A DNA stretch of 64,000 nt from Nitriliruptor sp040882075 (GCF_040882075.1 NZ_JBBEBZ010000092.1:1-64000); one strand, 5' to 3'. Numbered from the stretch's first letter, positions 29,349-38,530 are shown. Made by a program: numbers and translations. The notes: generated by a model not told the origin, from the sequence alone.

Positions 29349-31715
29349 TCAGTCGAGGAAGTTGCCCCCGACCGGCCCGTACCGGTTGTAACGGTCGAAG
29401 TCGACGGTCAGATCCGGGTAGTTACTGGATGTGACCGCTTCGATCGCCTCGAGGTGGTTCCGGAACGCCTGCTGGTCGGTGAGACCCAGCTCGGTGAACT
29501 CGGCGGCTCGCGGCTCCTGGTCGCAACCATCGAACGGGTAGGCGTCACCGCAGTTGAGCGTGAAGTTCAACCCGACCAGGGTGATGTCGTCCGAGGCATC
29601 CGCGTTCAGGACGCCGTCGGCGACCAGGACGAACGTGGTCCCATCCGCACGGGTCACCTCGGCGTCGACCACCCGTGAACCGGCCGGCTCCGATACGTCG
29701 TAGGAGAACTCGACTCCGGCCCAGTGACCGAACCGTCCTTCGACGGCCGGGAGGCCCGAGAGGCCGTGCTCGATCAGCTCGAGGAGCTTGGCCGCAGTGA
29801 TCGTGTCGACGGCGATCCGGTTGCCGAATGGCGCGGTGTTGAACGTGAACAGCGCCGACAGCTCGTCCTCGGTCATGATGGCGTTGCCACGGATGCCACC
29901 ACCGTTCTGCAGCGCGACGTCGGCGACGGGCACGCCGTACTCCACCGCGCGATCGCGCGACGCCCGCAACATCCCGTCGGTGAGCAGGTTGGCGATGTTG
30001 GATTCTCGGGTCCGGACCGTCGCGGTGCGGGCATCGAGCGGCACCTCGTTGTCCGCGACCGGCGTACGTGCGAGCTCGTCGAGCGCGGCAGCCACCGGTG
30101 CCTCGACGGTGGTGGCGATCCGTTCATCCTTCGGGCCGTACGGCGGGACGGCGAGGAGCGCCGAGTCGTCTCCGACAGCGACCAGGTCACCGGCCGCATC
30201 GAACTCGAGGACCAGCCTGCCGACATCCCGGTAGTCCCCCGGGGTGGTCACGAGCGGGACCTCGACCCCATCGGCGTCCTCGATGACGAACGGGTAGGCG
30301 TCTCGCAGATCTTCGGCGCCGCCGCCACCGATGACGGCATCCACGCCGGACAGCTCGCCGATGAGCTCGCGTTCGTTGTCGAGGTTCTGCAGGTGGCTGG
30401 CGAGGATGATGATCTCGACACCCGCCGCCTCGAGCGCCGCGACCTGCGCCGTGACCGCCGGCAGGACCTGGTTGATGATGACGTCCGGTCCTGGTGCGCT
30501 CACCGAGCGCAACACCTCGGTGGTGGCACCGATGATCCCGACTTCGCGGCCATCGACCGTGACGACCGTGCTCGGCGTGATGCTGCCATCAGCGACCAAC
30601 GGTGCGAGCGCGTCTTCGTCGCTGAAGTCGAGGTTCGCCGACAGGAACGGGATCTCACGGTCGAACGCGGCGATGAACTGGGCGAGACCGGCAGGACCGA
30701 AGTCGAACTCGTGGTTCCCGATCGTCATCGCGTCGTATCCGGCTCCCTTGAACACCTCGGCGTCGTAGAAGAGCCCGCCGTCCTCGAAGGACTCGACCGA
30801 GGCCGAGTACTCGGGACCGGCCAGGAAGTTGTCGCCGGACGAGATGGTCACGACACCAGCGTCGTCACCGGTCCCCTCCGCCTGCAGCGTCTTGACGAAG
30901 TCGACGAAGCGAGCCGCGCCGCCGGCGGGCACCGTCTCGCCGGTGATCCGGCCGAGCAGCCCGATGACGATCGTCGCCGTCTGGTCCCTGGCCGCCAGGT
31001 GGCCGGGGGCGAACTGGTCCGCGGTCTTGCCGCGCACCAGGCCGAGCTCCAAGGCGACGACGACGTTGTCCGCGTGTGTGCCACCCATCACGTCCGTGAA
31101 GGGACTGTCCCCATCCGGCTCGACGGCGTCGTCACCGCGTGAGAACGCGAGGGCGCCGATGACCATCGTTGCCAGCTGGTCACGACGAACGGGGTCGTTC
31201 GCACCGAAGGTCCCGTCGGTTCGACCGACGACGATGCCGGCGGCAGCCAGACGTCGGATCGACGTGGAGTGGACCGAGCGACCGTGGTCGGTCTGCAGGT
31301 CGGGGAAATCCGGTGCACCCTCGACGCCGGGGACCTCAACGTCGGCGGCCTTGAGCACCCCGAGCACGAACGTCGCGACCTGACCGCGGCTGATCCACCC
31401 GGTGGGCGAGAACTCGGTGGCCGAGATGCCGTTGATGATGTCACGGTCCGAACCGCAGTCGATGCTGCCGGCGTGGGGGTTGCCCGGCCGCACGTCTGCG
31501 AAGGGTGAGGTCGGTGCCCCATCAGGACAGGCGAGGGTGAAGAGGTCCTCGTCACCGGTGAAGTCGTAGGAGCTCGGCAGCAAGGCCGACTCTCCGTCGT
31601 TGGAGTGGAGGACGGTGAGCGCGAACCCGTCCGCTTCTTGCCCGGACGCCGGGAGGGCGATGGTGCTGAGCACCATCGCCGCTGCCAGCGACGGGACCGT
31701 GAACCTGCGCCTCAT
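29349..31715 (-). CDS. Secreted 5'-nucleotidase/metallophosphatase with SLH repeats nested in the catalytic domain
   Basis: A 788-aa exported protein: basic start, hydrophobic stretch and an Ala-x-Gly site near residue 25. Metal-binding motif 1 is LTVLHSNDGES (about 33-43), but motif 2 (TISSGDNFLAG) comes only at about 290. Between them lie three S-layer homology repeats: SPFADV...INGISATEFSPTGWISRGQ, FPDL...GIVVGRTDGTFGANDPVRRDQ and SPFTDV...LGLVRGKTADQFAPGHLAARD. GNHEFDFG (about 332), ILASHLQ and the C-terminal nucleotidase domain (LQNGGGIRG, PFGNRIAVDTI) follow normally. The SLH part would anchor the enzyme to the cell surface. ATG 31715 follows AAGGA; TAGGTT at 31797-31802 (minus) may be the -10. 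Confidence 0.9.
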   Translation of the reverse strand: MRRRFTVPSLAAAMVLSTIALPASGQEADGFALTVLHSNDGESALLPSSYDFTGDEDLFTLACPDGAPTSPFADVRPGNPHAGSIDCGSDRDIINGISATEFSPTGWISRGQVATFVLGVLKAADVEVPGVEGAPDFPDLQTDHGRSVHSTSIRRLAAAGIVVGRTDGTFGANDPVRRDQLATMVIGALAFSRGDDAVEPDGDSPFTDVMGGTHADNVVVALELGLVRGKTADQFAPGHLAARDQTATIVIGLLGRITGETVPAGGAARFVDFVKTLQAEGTGDDAGVVTISSGDNFLAGPEYSASVESFEDGGLFYDAEVFKGAGYDAMTIGNHEFDFGPAGLAQFIAAFDREIPFLSANLDFSDEDALAPLVADGSITPSTVVTVDGREVGIIGATTEVLRSVSAPGPDVIINQVLPAVTAQVAALEAAGVEIIILASHLQNLDNERELIGELSGVDAVIGGGGAEDLRDAYPFVIEDADGVEVPLVTTPGDYRDVGRLVLEFDAAGDLVAVGDDSALLAVPPYGPKDERIATTVEAPVAAALDELARTPVADNEVPLDARTATVRTRESNIANLLTDGMLRASRDRAVEYGVPVADVALQNGGGIRGNAIMTEDELSALFTFNTAPFGNRIAVDTITAAKLLELIEHGLSGLPAVEGRFGHWAGVEFSYDVSEPAGSRVVDAEVTRADGTTFVLVADGVLNADASDDITLVGLNFTLNCGDAYPFDGCDQEPRAAEFTELGLTDQQAFRNHLEAIEAVTSSNYPDLTVDFDRYNRYGPVGGNFLD

Positions 31716-31796
31716 GCGCTGTCCTTATCTGGTCTCTAGACGGCCCGGGCACGCGGCCCTGGGTCGCGACGCACCTCGCGGTGGACGTCACCGCTG

Positions 31797-31802
31797 AACC
31801 TA
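31797..31802 (-). promoter_or_regulatory. Candidate -10 TAGGTT of the SLH-nucleotidase gene
   Basis: Minus-strand TAGGTT 82 bases before the ATG at 31715. The 250 bases between this gene and glycerate kinase hold nothing else that I recognise. Confidence 0.35.
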
Positions 31803-31965
31803 GAGGACCACTGTCCGTTCGAGGGGTGACCGATGTCGCTCACGGGGAGCGAGACACCCGCAGCGGGCGTGGGCCGCACTTCCGTGGTGGGCTGTCGGCC
31901 GGCTGTGCGCCGTGGCCGCACGCCGACGGACGAGGCGCGCTCCTGCTCGCCCCGCCGCGCCCGCC

Positions 31966-33057
31966 TCAGTGTCGGCGTGCGAGGCGTGCCGCAGCCGCCT
32001 CGACATCGCCGCTCGGATCCGGTCCGGGACCGGACTCGCTGGCCGACTCGACCACGTCCAGACGCTCCGTGTCGGTCCCGGTCGACACCGAGCCGACGAC
32101 GGCTGCGACGGTCGCGACGCCGGCGGCGCGGGCCCGCTCGTGGACCGCGGCCACGACCTTCGTGGTCCACGAGGTCTGGTCGAGTCGCCCCTCGCCGGTG
32201 ATCACGAGGTCGGCACCCGCGAGCGCGTCGTCCAGCCCGACCAGGTCGGCGACGACGTCGACGCCGCGAGCCACGGAGGTGGTCGGCAGCGCGCAGCGCA
32301 GACCGAAGCCGAGCCCGCCCGCGGCGCCGCTGCCCGGCTCGTCGCGGTGTCGCTGGCCTCGGGCGAGATCGCGTTCCGCCACGTCGGCCCAGGTGCCGAG
32401 CGCAGCGGTCAGGCCTTCGACCTCGTCCGGCGTGGCCCCCTTCTGCGGCCCGAAGACTCGCGCCGCGTCGGCCAGCACGTGGGGGACATCCGCCAGCAGC
32501 ACCACCTCGATCCCCGACCAGTCCTCGGCCCACCCCCACGACGCTGCCGCCACCCGGTGGAGGTCGTCGTCGCCGATCTTGAGCCCGGAGCCGTCAGCCA
32601 CGGTCACCCGGAGCCCGAGCCCGGTCAGCGCTCCCGCGCCCCCGTCGACGCTGGCGGACCCACCGAGACCCACCGAGATGCGGGTCGCTCCCACGTCGCG
32701 TGCGGCGTCGAGCAGTTCGCCGACCCCGTAGCTGGTGGCCAGCCGGGGGGTGCGCCGTTCGGAGGGCACCAGGGCCAGTCCGCACGCACGGGCGGATTCG
32801 ATCAGCGCGCTGCCGTCGCTGCGGAGGAGCAGGGCTGCGTCGACGGGGTGCCCGAGCGGTCCAGCCACCTCGGTGACGATCCACGTGTCGTCGGGACGCG
32901 CGACGACGTCGAGCAACCCCTCGCCACCGTCGGACATCGGCACGAGCACCACGTCGTCGTCGGGCCGTTCACCCAGCCAGCCATCCGCGATGGCGTCCGC
33001 CGCCTCGAGCGCGGTGAGCGTCCCCCCGAACCCGTCGGGTGCGATCACGACCTTCAC
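31966..33057 (-). CDS. Glycerate kinase (GlxK/GarK type)
   Basis: A 363-aa enzyme that phosphorylates D-glycerate with ATP, usually giving 2-phosphoglycerate. Family blocks: VVIAPDGFGGTLTALEAADAI, VPMSDGGEGLLD, SYGVGELLDAARDVG, GLGGSASVDGGAGALTGLG, FGPQKGATPDEVEGL and LVITGEGRLDQTSW. Length is usual. GTG 33057 is preceded by CAGGAG, with TAGGCT (33101-33106, minus) upstream. It stands alone, without glyoxylate genes beside it. Confidence 0.9.
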   Translation of the reverse strand: MKVVIAPDGFGGTLTALEAADAIADGWLGERPDDDVVLVPMSDGGEGLLDVVARPDDTWIVTEVAGPLGHPVDAALLLRSDGSALIESARACGLALVPSERRTPRLATSYGVGELLDAARDVGATRISVGLGGSASVDGGAGALTGLGLRVTVADGSGLKIGDDDLHRVAAASWGWAEDWSGIEVVLLADVPHVLADAARVFGPQKGATPDEVEGLTAALGTWADVAERDLARGQRHRDEPGSGAAGGLGFGLRCALPTTSVARGVDVVADLVGLDDALAGADLVITGEGRLDQTSWTTKVVAAVHERARAAGVATVAAVVGSVSTGTDTERLDVVESASESGPGPDPSGDVEAAAARLARRH

Positions 33058-33100
33058 GCGCAGCTCCTGACCCAGCCCTCTCGGGCGTCAGCGGCCCACG

Positions 33101-33106
33101 AGCCTA
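33101..33106 (-). promoter_or_regulatory. Candidate -10 TAGGCT of glycerate kinase
   Basis: Minus-strand TAGGCT 43 bases before the GTG at 33057. Confidence 0.4.
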
Positions 33107-33145
33107 GTGCGGGAGCCCGGGGTTCCCGGTTGCGTCGACCGCTGG

Positions 33146-33151
33146 TACGCT
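33146..33151 (+). promoter_or_regulatory. Candidate -10 TACGCT of nadA
   Basis: TACGCT 52 bases before the nadA start; the predicted start site (about 33158) directly precedes the inverted repeat at 33161. Confidence 0.4.
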
Positions 33152-33160
33152 CACCAGGAG

Positions 33161-33181
33161 TTCTAGTCATAGTGACCAGAA
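33161..33181 (+). promoter_or_regulatory. Inverted-repeat operator candidate before nadA
   Basis: TTCTaGTCA, a TAG spacer, then TGACcAGAA: 8 of 9 positions of the arms are complementary. It sits at the predicted transcription start and 22 bases before the nadA GTG, where a bound repressor would block initiation. Regulation of NAD synthesis by NrtR- or NiaR-type repressors is common in bacteria; which factor binds here cannot be told. Confidence 0.6.
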
Positions 33182-33203
33182 CCCCCGCGGAGAGGCTCCC
33201 CCC

Positions 33204-34454
33204 GTGACGCTCAACGCCACCGCGACGCCGCTGGTTCGCCCGTCTGCAGCACCGGCTCGGAACCTGACCGGCACGCCCACCATCCCCCTCGGATCACCGC
33301 TCCTGCTGCTCGGCCGGGGTGCCGATCGCAGCAGCGAGCGTGGTGTGGTGTGTCCGGGCGACCTGCCAGCAGCCGACGACCCGGCGCTGCTCGAGCGTGC
33401 TCTCACGGCCAAGGCGACCCTCGGCGACCGGGTGATGCTCCTCGGTCACCACTACCAGCGCGACCAGGTCATCGCGCTCGCCGACGCGCGGGGCGACTCG
33501 TTCGAGCTGGCGCGGCAGGCGGCCGTCGCCGACGCGCCCTACATCGTGTTCTGCGGGGTGCACTTCATGGCCGAGTCGGCCTCCGTGCTCGCTCGGCCCG
33601 ACCAGACCGTGATCCTGCCCGACCTCGCCGCAGGCTGCTCGATGGCCGACATGGCCGAGATCCGTCAGGTCCGCGACGCCTGGTCCCGGCTGGAGCGCGC
33701 GGGGGTCGCCGAGGAGACCGTCCCGCTCACCTACATGAACTCGACCGCCGCCATCAAGGCGTTCTGCGGCGATCACCGCGGCGCCATCTGCACGTCGTCG
33801 AACGCACCGGCAGCGATGGCGTGGGCCTTCGACGAGGCCGGACCGGACGGCAAGGTCCTGTTCCTGCCCGACCAGCACCTCGGTCGCAACACCGCGGTGC
33901 TCGCGCTCGGCCTGTCCCTCGACGACTGCGTCATCTACGACCCGTGGCAGCCCGACGGGGGCCTGACCGACGCGCAGCTCCGCGATGCCCGCGTGGTCCT
34001 CTGGAAGGGCCACTGCTCGGTCCACGCGCGCTTCTCCCCCGAGATGGTGGATGTTCTGCGCGAGCGCGAACCGGACGTCGAGCTGCTGGTCCACCCCGAG
34101 TGCCGCCACGAGGTCGTGCAGCGCGCCGACCGCGTCGGGTCGACCGGCCAGCTCATCCGGTGGGTGGCCGAGGCGCCCCCTGGCACGACGCTGGCCGTCG
34201 CCACCGAGCTCAACCTGGTCAAGCGGCTCGCCGACGAGCACCCCGACAAGCGCGTGGTCTTCCTCGACGACACCGTCTGCTTCTGCGCGACGATGAACCG
34301 GATCGACCTCCCCCACGTGACCTGGGTGCTCGAATCGCTCGTCGCTGGCGAGGTCGTCAACGAGGTGAAGGTCGACGCCGCGACCCGAGGCTCAGCGCGG
34401 GTCGCACTGGAACGGATGCTCGCCCTCCCCGCCGACCGGCACGCGTCCGTCTGA
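33204..34454 (+). CDS. nadA: Quinolinate synthase NadA
   Basis: NadA condenses iminoaspartate with dihydroxyacetone phosphate to quinolinate for NAD synthesis. The product is 416 aa, with an N-terminal extension of about 60 residues as in other actinobacteria. The [4Fe-4S] cysteines are in YIVFCGVHFMAESASVL, GAICTSSNAPAA and the later cysteines near HPECRHEVV / DDTVCFCATMNR. GTG 33204 has GGAGAGG 8 bases upstream. nadB and nadC, often its operon partners, are not beside it. The operator candidate at 33161-33181 suggests that NAD status controls it. Confidence 0.94.
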   Translation: MTLNATATPLVRPSAAPARNLTGTPTIPLGSPLLLLGRGADRSSERGVVCPGDLPAADDPALLERALTAKATLGDRVMLLGHHYQRDQVIALADARGDSFELARQAAVADAPYIVFCGVHFMAESASVLARPDQTVILPDLAAGCSMADMAEIRQVRDAWSRLERAGVAEETVPLTYMNSTAAIKAFCGDHRGAICTSSNAPAAMAWAFDEAGPDGKVLFLPDQHLGRNTAVLALGLSLDDCVIYDPWQPDGGLTDAQLRDARVVLWKGHCSVHARFSPEMVDVLREREPDVELLVHPECRHEVVQRADRVGSTGQLIRWVAEAPPGTTLAVATELNLVKRLADEHPDKRVVFLDDTVCFCATMNRIDLPHVTWVLESLVAGEVVNEVKVDAATRGSARVALERMLALPADRHASV

Positions 34455-34478
34455 CCGCGCGCCGCCGAGGACAGCGGG

Positions 34479-34733
34479 TCACGTCGGCGCACGCTCGCGT
34501 GCCCAGCGCAGGGCGCCCGCGGCCATCCCCTTGAACTTCGGGACCTCGTGCAGCTCGGCCACGAGCAGCGGGGTGTCAGGCGGGAGGTGGTCCTTGAGCG
34601 CGTGGTAGACCGCCGAGCGGTGCAGGTCGCTGTCGACGAGCACGAGGCCCGGACGCAACGGGAGGACCTCCCGCCACGGGCCCTCCGGGTCGGGACCGAG
34701 GTCGTGACCGTCGAGGTAGCCGAGGTAGAGCAC
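34479..34733 (-). CDS. Small hypothetical protein
   Basis: An 84-aa soluble protein (LYLGYLDGHDLGPDPEGPWR, then LVDSDLHRSAVYHALKDHLP and ELHEVPKFKGMAAGALRWAR). No family is recognised. GTG 34733 follows GGGAGG, a strong site. It lies 47 bases downstream of the alpha/beta hydrolase gene on the same strand and converges with nadA. Confidence 0.6.
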   Translation of the reverse strand: MLYLGYLDGHDLGPDPEGPWREVLPLRPGLVLVDSDLHRSAVYHALKDHLPPDTPLLVAELHEVPKFKGMAAGALRWARERAPT

Positions 34734-34780
34734 GTCGCCTCCCGTCGGCGGCCGAGGCTACGGACGACCCGCACCACGAG

Positions 34781-35581
34781 CTACGACCCCGGCCCGAGGT
34801 GGCTGCGGATGAAGGCGTCGACCGCGTCGAGGTACCGATCGCCGTCGAGCAGGGCCCGGTCGTTGTGGTCCGCCTCCTCGACCACGAGGAGCTCGGCGCC
34901 AGCGGTCGATGCCACCGCGCGGGAGAGCTCGAGCGGGACCGTCCCATCGCGCTCACCGGCCACGACGAGCACCGGTGCAGCGACGTCGCCGAGGTGGTCG
35001 AGGGTCGCGAACCGGTCACGTAGCAGGAGCCCGACCGGCAGGAACGGCAGCTGTCGGCGCGCGACGTCGACGAGGGCGGGGAACGGTGACCGCAGCACGA
35101 CGGCGAGCGGTTCGCGATCGGCCGACAGCCCCACCGCGACCGCCGACCCGAGCGACTCCCCGAGGTGGACGATCCGGTCCGCGGCGACATCGGACCGGTT
35201 CTCGAGGTGCTCGCGCGCCGCGAGCGCGTCCGCTGCGAGCCCCGCCTCGCTCGGCGATCCCGGGTTCCCGCCGTAACCGCGGTGCTCGAGGAGCAGGACC
35301 GCGTGGCCCCGGGCGGCCAGGCCTCGCGCCAGCGGCAGGCGCAGCGCGCGGTTCCCGGCGTTCCCGGGTGTGACGAGGACGGTGCTGACGGGCCGATCGT
35401 GGGCGAGGAACCAACCCACCAGCTCGAGCTCGTCCGCGGTCTCGAGCCTGACCTCCTCGATGTCCGGTGGCGCTGCCGGTGGCGCGGTGTCGGGCAGGTG
35501 GATCAGCTGACGCTGGAACACCGTGGCGAGCCCAGCGACCACGAGGTAGACGACGACCACACCCACCAGCAGCCGGACCAC
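34781..35581 (-). CDS. Membrane-anchored alpha/beta hydrolase (BEM46-like)
   Basis: A 266-aa protein with one N-terminal membrane segment (residues 2-20) and a hydrolase domain: VLVTPGNAGNRALR near the oxyanion hole, VHLGESLGSAVAVGL with the nucleophile Ser, VVAGERDGTVP with the Asp and EEADHND with the His. The substrate is unknown. GTG 35581 starts three bases after the stop of the DUF2007-like gene. Confidence 0.82.
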   Translation of the reverse strand: MVRLLVGVVVVYLVVAGLATVFQRQLIHLPDTAPPAAPPDIEEVRLETADELELVGWFLAHDRPVSTVLVTPGNAGNRALRLPLARGLAARGHAVLLLEHRGYGGNPGSPSEAGLAADALAAREHLENRSDVAADRIVHLGESLGSAVAVGLSADREPLAVVLRSPFPALVDVARRQLPFLPVGLLLRDRFATLDHLGDVAAPVLVVAGERDGTVPLELSRAVASTAGAELLVVEEADHNDRALLDGDRYLDAVDAFIRSHLGPGS

Positions 35582-35584
35582 GGC

Positions 35585-35827
35585 TCAACTGCCGGACGGC
35601 AACGGCTCGTGACCGAACCCGCGCAGCAGTTCGGCCGCAGCAGCGACCTGATCGATCCGCACGCTGATGGCGCGGCCCTCCGCCCAGTCGAGGGAGGGGA
35701 AGGCGGACACCGACGGCGCGGTCGCCTCGATGCCGTGGACGCCGAGCGTCACCACGAGGAGCTCCGCCTGCGCGTCGGTGACGACCGCGACGGGTGCGAC
35801 CTCCCGATGTTGGGCCTGCTCGAACAC
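35585..35827 (-). CDS. Small DUF2007-like protein
   Basis: An 80-aa protein whose pattern (APVAVVTDAQAELLVVTLGV, then GIEATAP and VRIDQVAAAAELLRGFGHE) resembles the short DUF2007 signal-transduction-type domain; the assignment is tentative. GTG 35827 follows GGGAG at good spacing; upstream the frame is low-complexity. It is probably cotranscribed with the alpha/beta hydrolase. The 178 bases up to the phospholipase gene are a divergent promoter region. Confidence 0.55.
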   Translation of the reverse strand: MFEQAQHREVAPVAVVTDAQAELLVVTLGVHGIEATAPSVSAFPSLDWAEGRAISVRIDQVAAAAELLRGFGHEPLPSGS

Positions 35828-35968
35828 GGTCCGCTCCCGCCTCTGGATCGTCGATCGGCAGCCTGCCAGGCTGGCGATCGCACCGCGACACCACCCGGAG
35901 GCGTCCGTACGGCCACCAGCGTGCGCAGGACGCGGCCGGAGCGGCATTGTGGGCCCCACGTCGCGAGC

Positions 35969-35974
35969 TAGCGT
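35969..35974 (+). promoter_or_regulatory. Candidate -10 TAGCGT of the phospholipase D gene
   Basis: TAGCGT 31 bases before the TTG at 36006, followed by a strong GGAGGTGGG ribosome-binding site. Confidence 0.4.
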
Positions 35975-36005
35975 GGTCCGGTCGCCTTGACCTGGAGGTG
36001 GGACG

Positions 36006-37172
36006 TTGGCGGTCGATCTGGTCCGCGCTCGCCGTGTGCTCGAGGGTCTGCTCGGTATCCCTGCGACCGAGGGGAACACCGTGGAGCGGCTCCGCAACGG
36101 TGACGCGATCTTCCCGGCGATGCTCGACGCGATCGCGAGCGCCGAGCACACCGTCGACTTCGCCACGTTCATCTACTGGCAAGGCGACGTCGCCGAAGCG
36201 TTCGCCCGCACGATGTGCGGGCGCGCGGCGGCAGGGGTCCGCGTCCGCGTCATCCTCGACTCGCTCGGCGCGCGCCACATCGACCAGGCGCTCCTCGAGC
36301 GCATGTCGGACGCCGGTGTCGCCGTCCACCACTTCCGGCCCGAGGACGGCGGGTTCGAGGACCTCAAACGCATCGGGCACCGCACCCACCGCAAGGTGCT
36401 CGTCGTGGACGAGGAGATCGCGTTCACCGGCGGTGTCGGCATCGCCGAGGAGTGGGAGGGGGATGCCCGGGACGAGACCGAGTGGCGTGACTCGCACTTC
36501 CGGATCCGTGGCCCGGCCGTCGACGGGATGCGGGCCGCGTTCGTCGACGACTGGCTGGAGGCCGACGACTGGCCGATCACCGACGACCGCGATCGCTTCC
36601 CCGAACAGCCGCAGGACGGCTCCCAGGTCGTGCAGGTCGTCCGCGGCGAGGCCGAGCACGGCTGGAGCGACATCGCGATGCTCAAGCACGCGCTGCTCGA
36701 CCTCGCCGAGGACAACGTCAACATCACCACCGCCTACTTCTCGCCCGATCCTCGGCTGACCGAGAAACTCTGCGCGACCGCACGTCGCGGTGTCGAGGTG
36801 GTGGTCCTCATGCCGGGCGACCACACCGACAAGCGCCTCCCCCAGGTCGTCGGCGAGCTGGCCTACGAGGACCTGCTCGACGCGGGGGTCCGCATCCACC
36901 GCTACGAACGGTCGATGTTGCACGCCAAGATCATGACGATCGACGGGCAGCTGGCCAACGTCGGCTCCGCCAACCTCAACAGCCGCTCCCTCCGCCACGA
37001 CGAGGAGTGCGACCTGGTGATCTTCGATCCCGAGCTGACCCGCCAGCTCGACGATGACCTCGCCGAGGACCTCTCGCGCAGCCGGCAGATCGACGCCTCC
37101 GAGTGGGAGGAACGCAGCGTGATCCAGCGGGTCCAGGAGAAGGTCGCCGATGCCATCGATGGCTTCGTCTGA
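36006..37172 (+). CDS. Phospholipase D-family protein (cardiolipin synthase-like)
   Basis: A 388-aa protein with two HKD motifs: HRTHRKVLVVDEEIAFTGG (about 122-140) and MLHAKIMTIDGQLANVGSAN (about 304-323). The two together form one active site that acts through a phosphohistidine. The arrangement fits the cardiolipin synthase group, but the usual N-terminal membrane segments are missing, so another phosphodiester substrate is possible. The TTG start at 36006 is set by the overlapping GGAGGTGGGAC. Confidence 0.85.
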   Translation: MAVDLVRARRVLEGLLGIPATEGNTVERLRNGDAIFPAMLDAIASAEHTVDFATFIYWQGDVAEAFARTMCGRAAAGVRVRVILDSLGARHIDQALLERMSDAGVAVHHFRPEDGGFEDLKRIGHRTHRKVLVVDEEIAFTGGVGIAEEWEGDARDETEWRDSHFRIRGPAVDGMRAAFVDDWLEADDWPITDDRDRFPEQPQDGSQVVQVVRGEAEHGWSDIAMLKHALLDLAEDNVNITTAYFSPDPRLTEKLCATARRGVEVVVLMPGDHTDKRLPQVVGELAYEDLLDAGVRIHRYERSMLHAKIMTIDGQLANVGSANLNSRSLRHDEECDLVIFDPELTRQLDDDLAEDLSRSRQIDASEWEERSVIQRVQEKVADAIDGFV

Positions 37173-37189
37173 CCCGACGGCCGCTCGCC

Positions 37190-38440
37190 CTACCCCTTCG
37201 GGTCGCGGCCCACGAACGGCGGTCGCACCACCTCACCGGCGATAGCCGTGCCCCGCAGGTCGACCTCCACCTGGTCGCCAGGCGCCACGTCCGCAGCGAG
37301 CAGCCCGAGGCCGATCCCCACGCCGAGCGTCGGCGAGAAGCCGCCCGAGGTCATCGTGCCCACCACCCGGTCGCCCCGTCGGACCTCGCAGCCGGCCCGC
37401 AACGGGCGGCGTCCCGTCGTGAGCACGCCCCAGAGCCGGCGCTGCGGTCCCGCGACCGCCGCGGCAGCGAGCGCGACCGCGCCGGGGAACCGGCGAGGCT
37501 CCCCGGCGGCATCGGTGAGCTGCACCGCCCATGACAGTCGAGCTTCCGCCGGCGTGACGTCCGGCCCGAGGTCGGCTCCGTGCAGCGGGTAGCCCATCTC
37601 GAGCCGCAGCGTGTCACGGGCCCCGAGGCCGCACGGTGTCGCACCGGCCGACAGGAGCGCGTCCCAGACCTCGCCGGCGAGTTCGGCGGGGACCACCAGC
37701 TCGGCACCGAGCTCTCCCGTGTACCCCGTGCGGCACAGGACCAGGTGGCCGGTCACGGGACCGTCGTCGCCGAGGTGGACGTCGGTGACACCGCCCCAGG
37801 GCACGGACGCGGCATCGACGCCGAGGGCGGCGGCGATGACCTCCAGCGACCGCGGTCCCTGCACCGCCAGCACGGCCCAAACGGCGGACGCATCGTCGAT
37901 CGACACCGTCCCGACCGCGAGTTCCACCGGGTCCGGGTCCGCCGTCGCTGCCGCGGCCGCGACGTCGGGCAGCGCCTCCTCGGCGAGCTCCTCTGCCACC
38001 CGTCGGAGCCGCTCGACGACCGCTGCGGTGTTGGCCGCGTTCGGCACGGTCAGCCACCGGCTCGAGGAGAGGCGGTAGACGATGAGGTCGTCGATGATCC
38101 CCCCGTCGTCGGCGGTGCAGAGCGCGTACCGGGACGCGCCGTCCTCGATGGCGACCGCATCGGCGGTGAAAGCGCGCCCGACGGCTGCGGTCGCCGCCGG
38201 CCCCGTGATCCACACGGTGCCGAGGTGCGACACATCGAACAGCCCGACGTCCTCACGCACGGCAGCGTGCTCGGCGAGCACCCCCTCGAACGAGACCGGC
38301 ATCGCCCACCCGGCGAAGGGAGCGAGCTTGGCTCCCGCGGCGAGGTGGCGGCGGGCCAGCGGCGTGCGCCGCAGGTCCCCGTCGGGATCGTCGGCGGCGG
38401 TCGGGCGGGCGGCGGTCGGTCGGTCGGCGTGATCGCTCAC
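37190..38440 (-). CDS. gcvT: Aminomethyltransferase GcvT (glycine cleavage T protein)
   Basis: A 416-aa enzyme transferring the methylene of lipoyl-bound aminomethyl on H protein to tetrahydrofolate. Blocks: AKLAPFAGWAMPVSFEGVL, HAAVREDVGLFDVSHLGTVW, DGGIIDDLIVYRL, GYTGELGAELVVPAE and LRLEMGYPLHGADL. GTG 38440 with a CGGAG upstream. gcvP and gcvH are not adjacent, but it is divergent from the lipoyl-enzyme operon, which fits the shared lipoyl chemistry. Confidence 0.92.
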   Translation of the reverse strand: MSDHADRPTAARPTAADDPDGDLRRTPLARRHLAAGAKLAPFAGWAMPVSFEGVLAEHAAVREDVGLFDVSHLGTVWITGPAATAAVGRAFTADAVAIEDGASRYALCTADDGGIIDDLIVYRLSSSRWLTVPNAANTAAVVERLRRVAEELAEEALPDVAAAAATADPDPVELAVGTVSIDDASAVWAVLAVQGPRSLEVIAAALGVDAASVPWGGVTDVHLGDDGPVTGHLVLCRTGYTGELGAELVVPAELAGEVWDALLSAGATPCGLGARDTLRLEMGYPLHGADLGPDVTPAEARLSWAVQLTDAAGEPRRFPGAVALAAAAVAGPQRRLWGVLTTGRRPLRAGCEVRRGDRVVGTMTSGGFSPTLGVGIGLGLLAADVAPGDQVEVDLRGTAIAGEVVRPPFVGRDPKG

Positions 38441-38524
38441 GGGGCGGCTCCGATCAGCGGTCGAACCGCGGTCGCGGGACGTGGTTCCTCCAGGTGGGAT
38501 CGAGGCCCACCCGGGTCCCGACGG

Positions 38525-38530
38525 ACGCTA
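38525..38530 (-). promoter_or_regulatory. Candidate -10 TAGCGT of gcvT
   Basis: Minus-strand TAGCGT 84 bases before the gcvT GTG. Confidence 0.4.
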
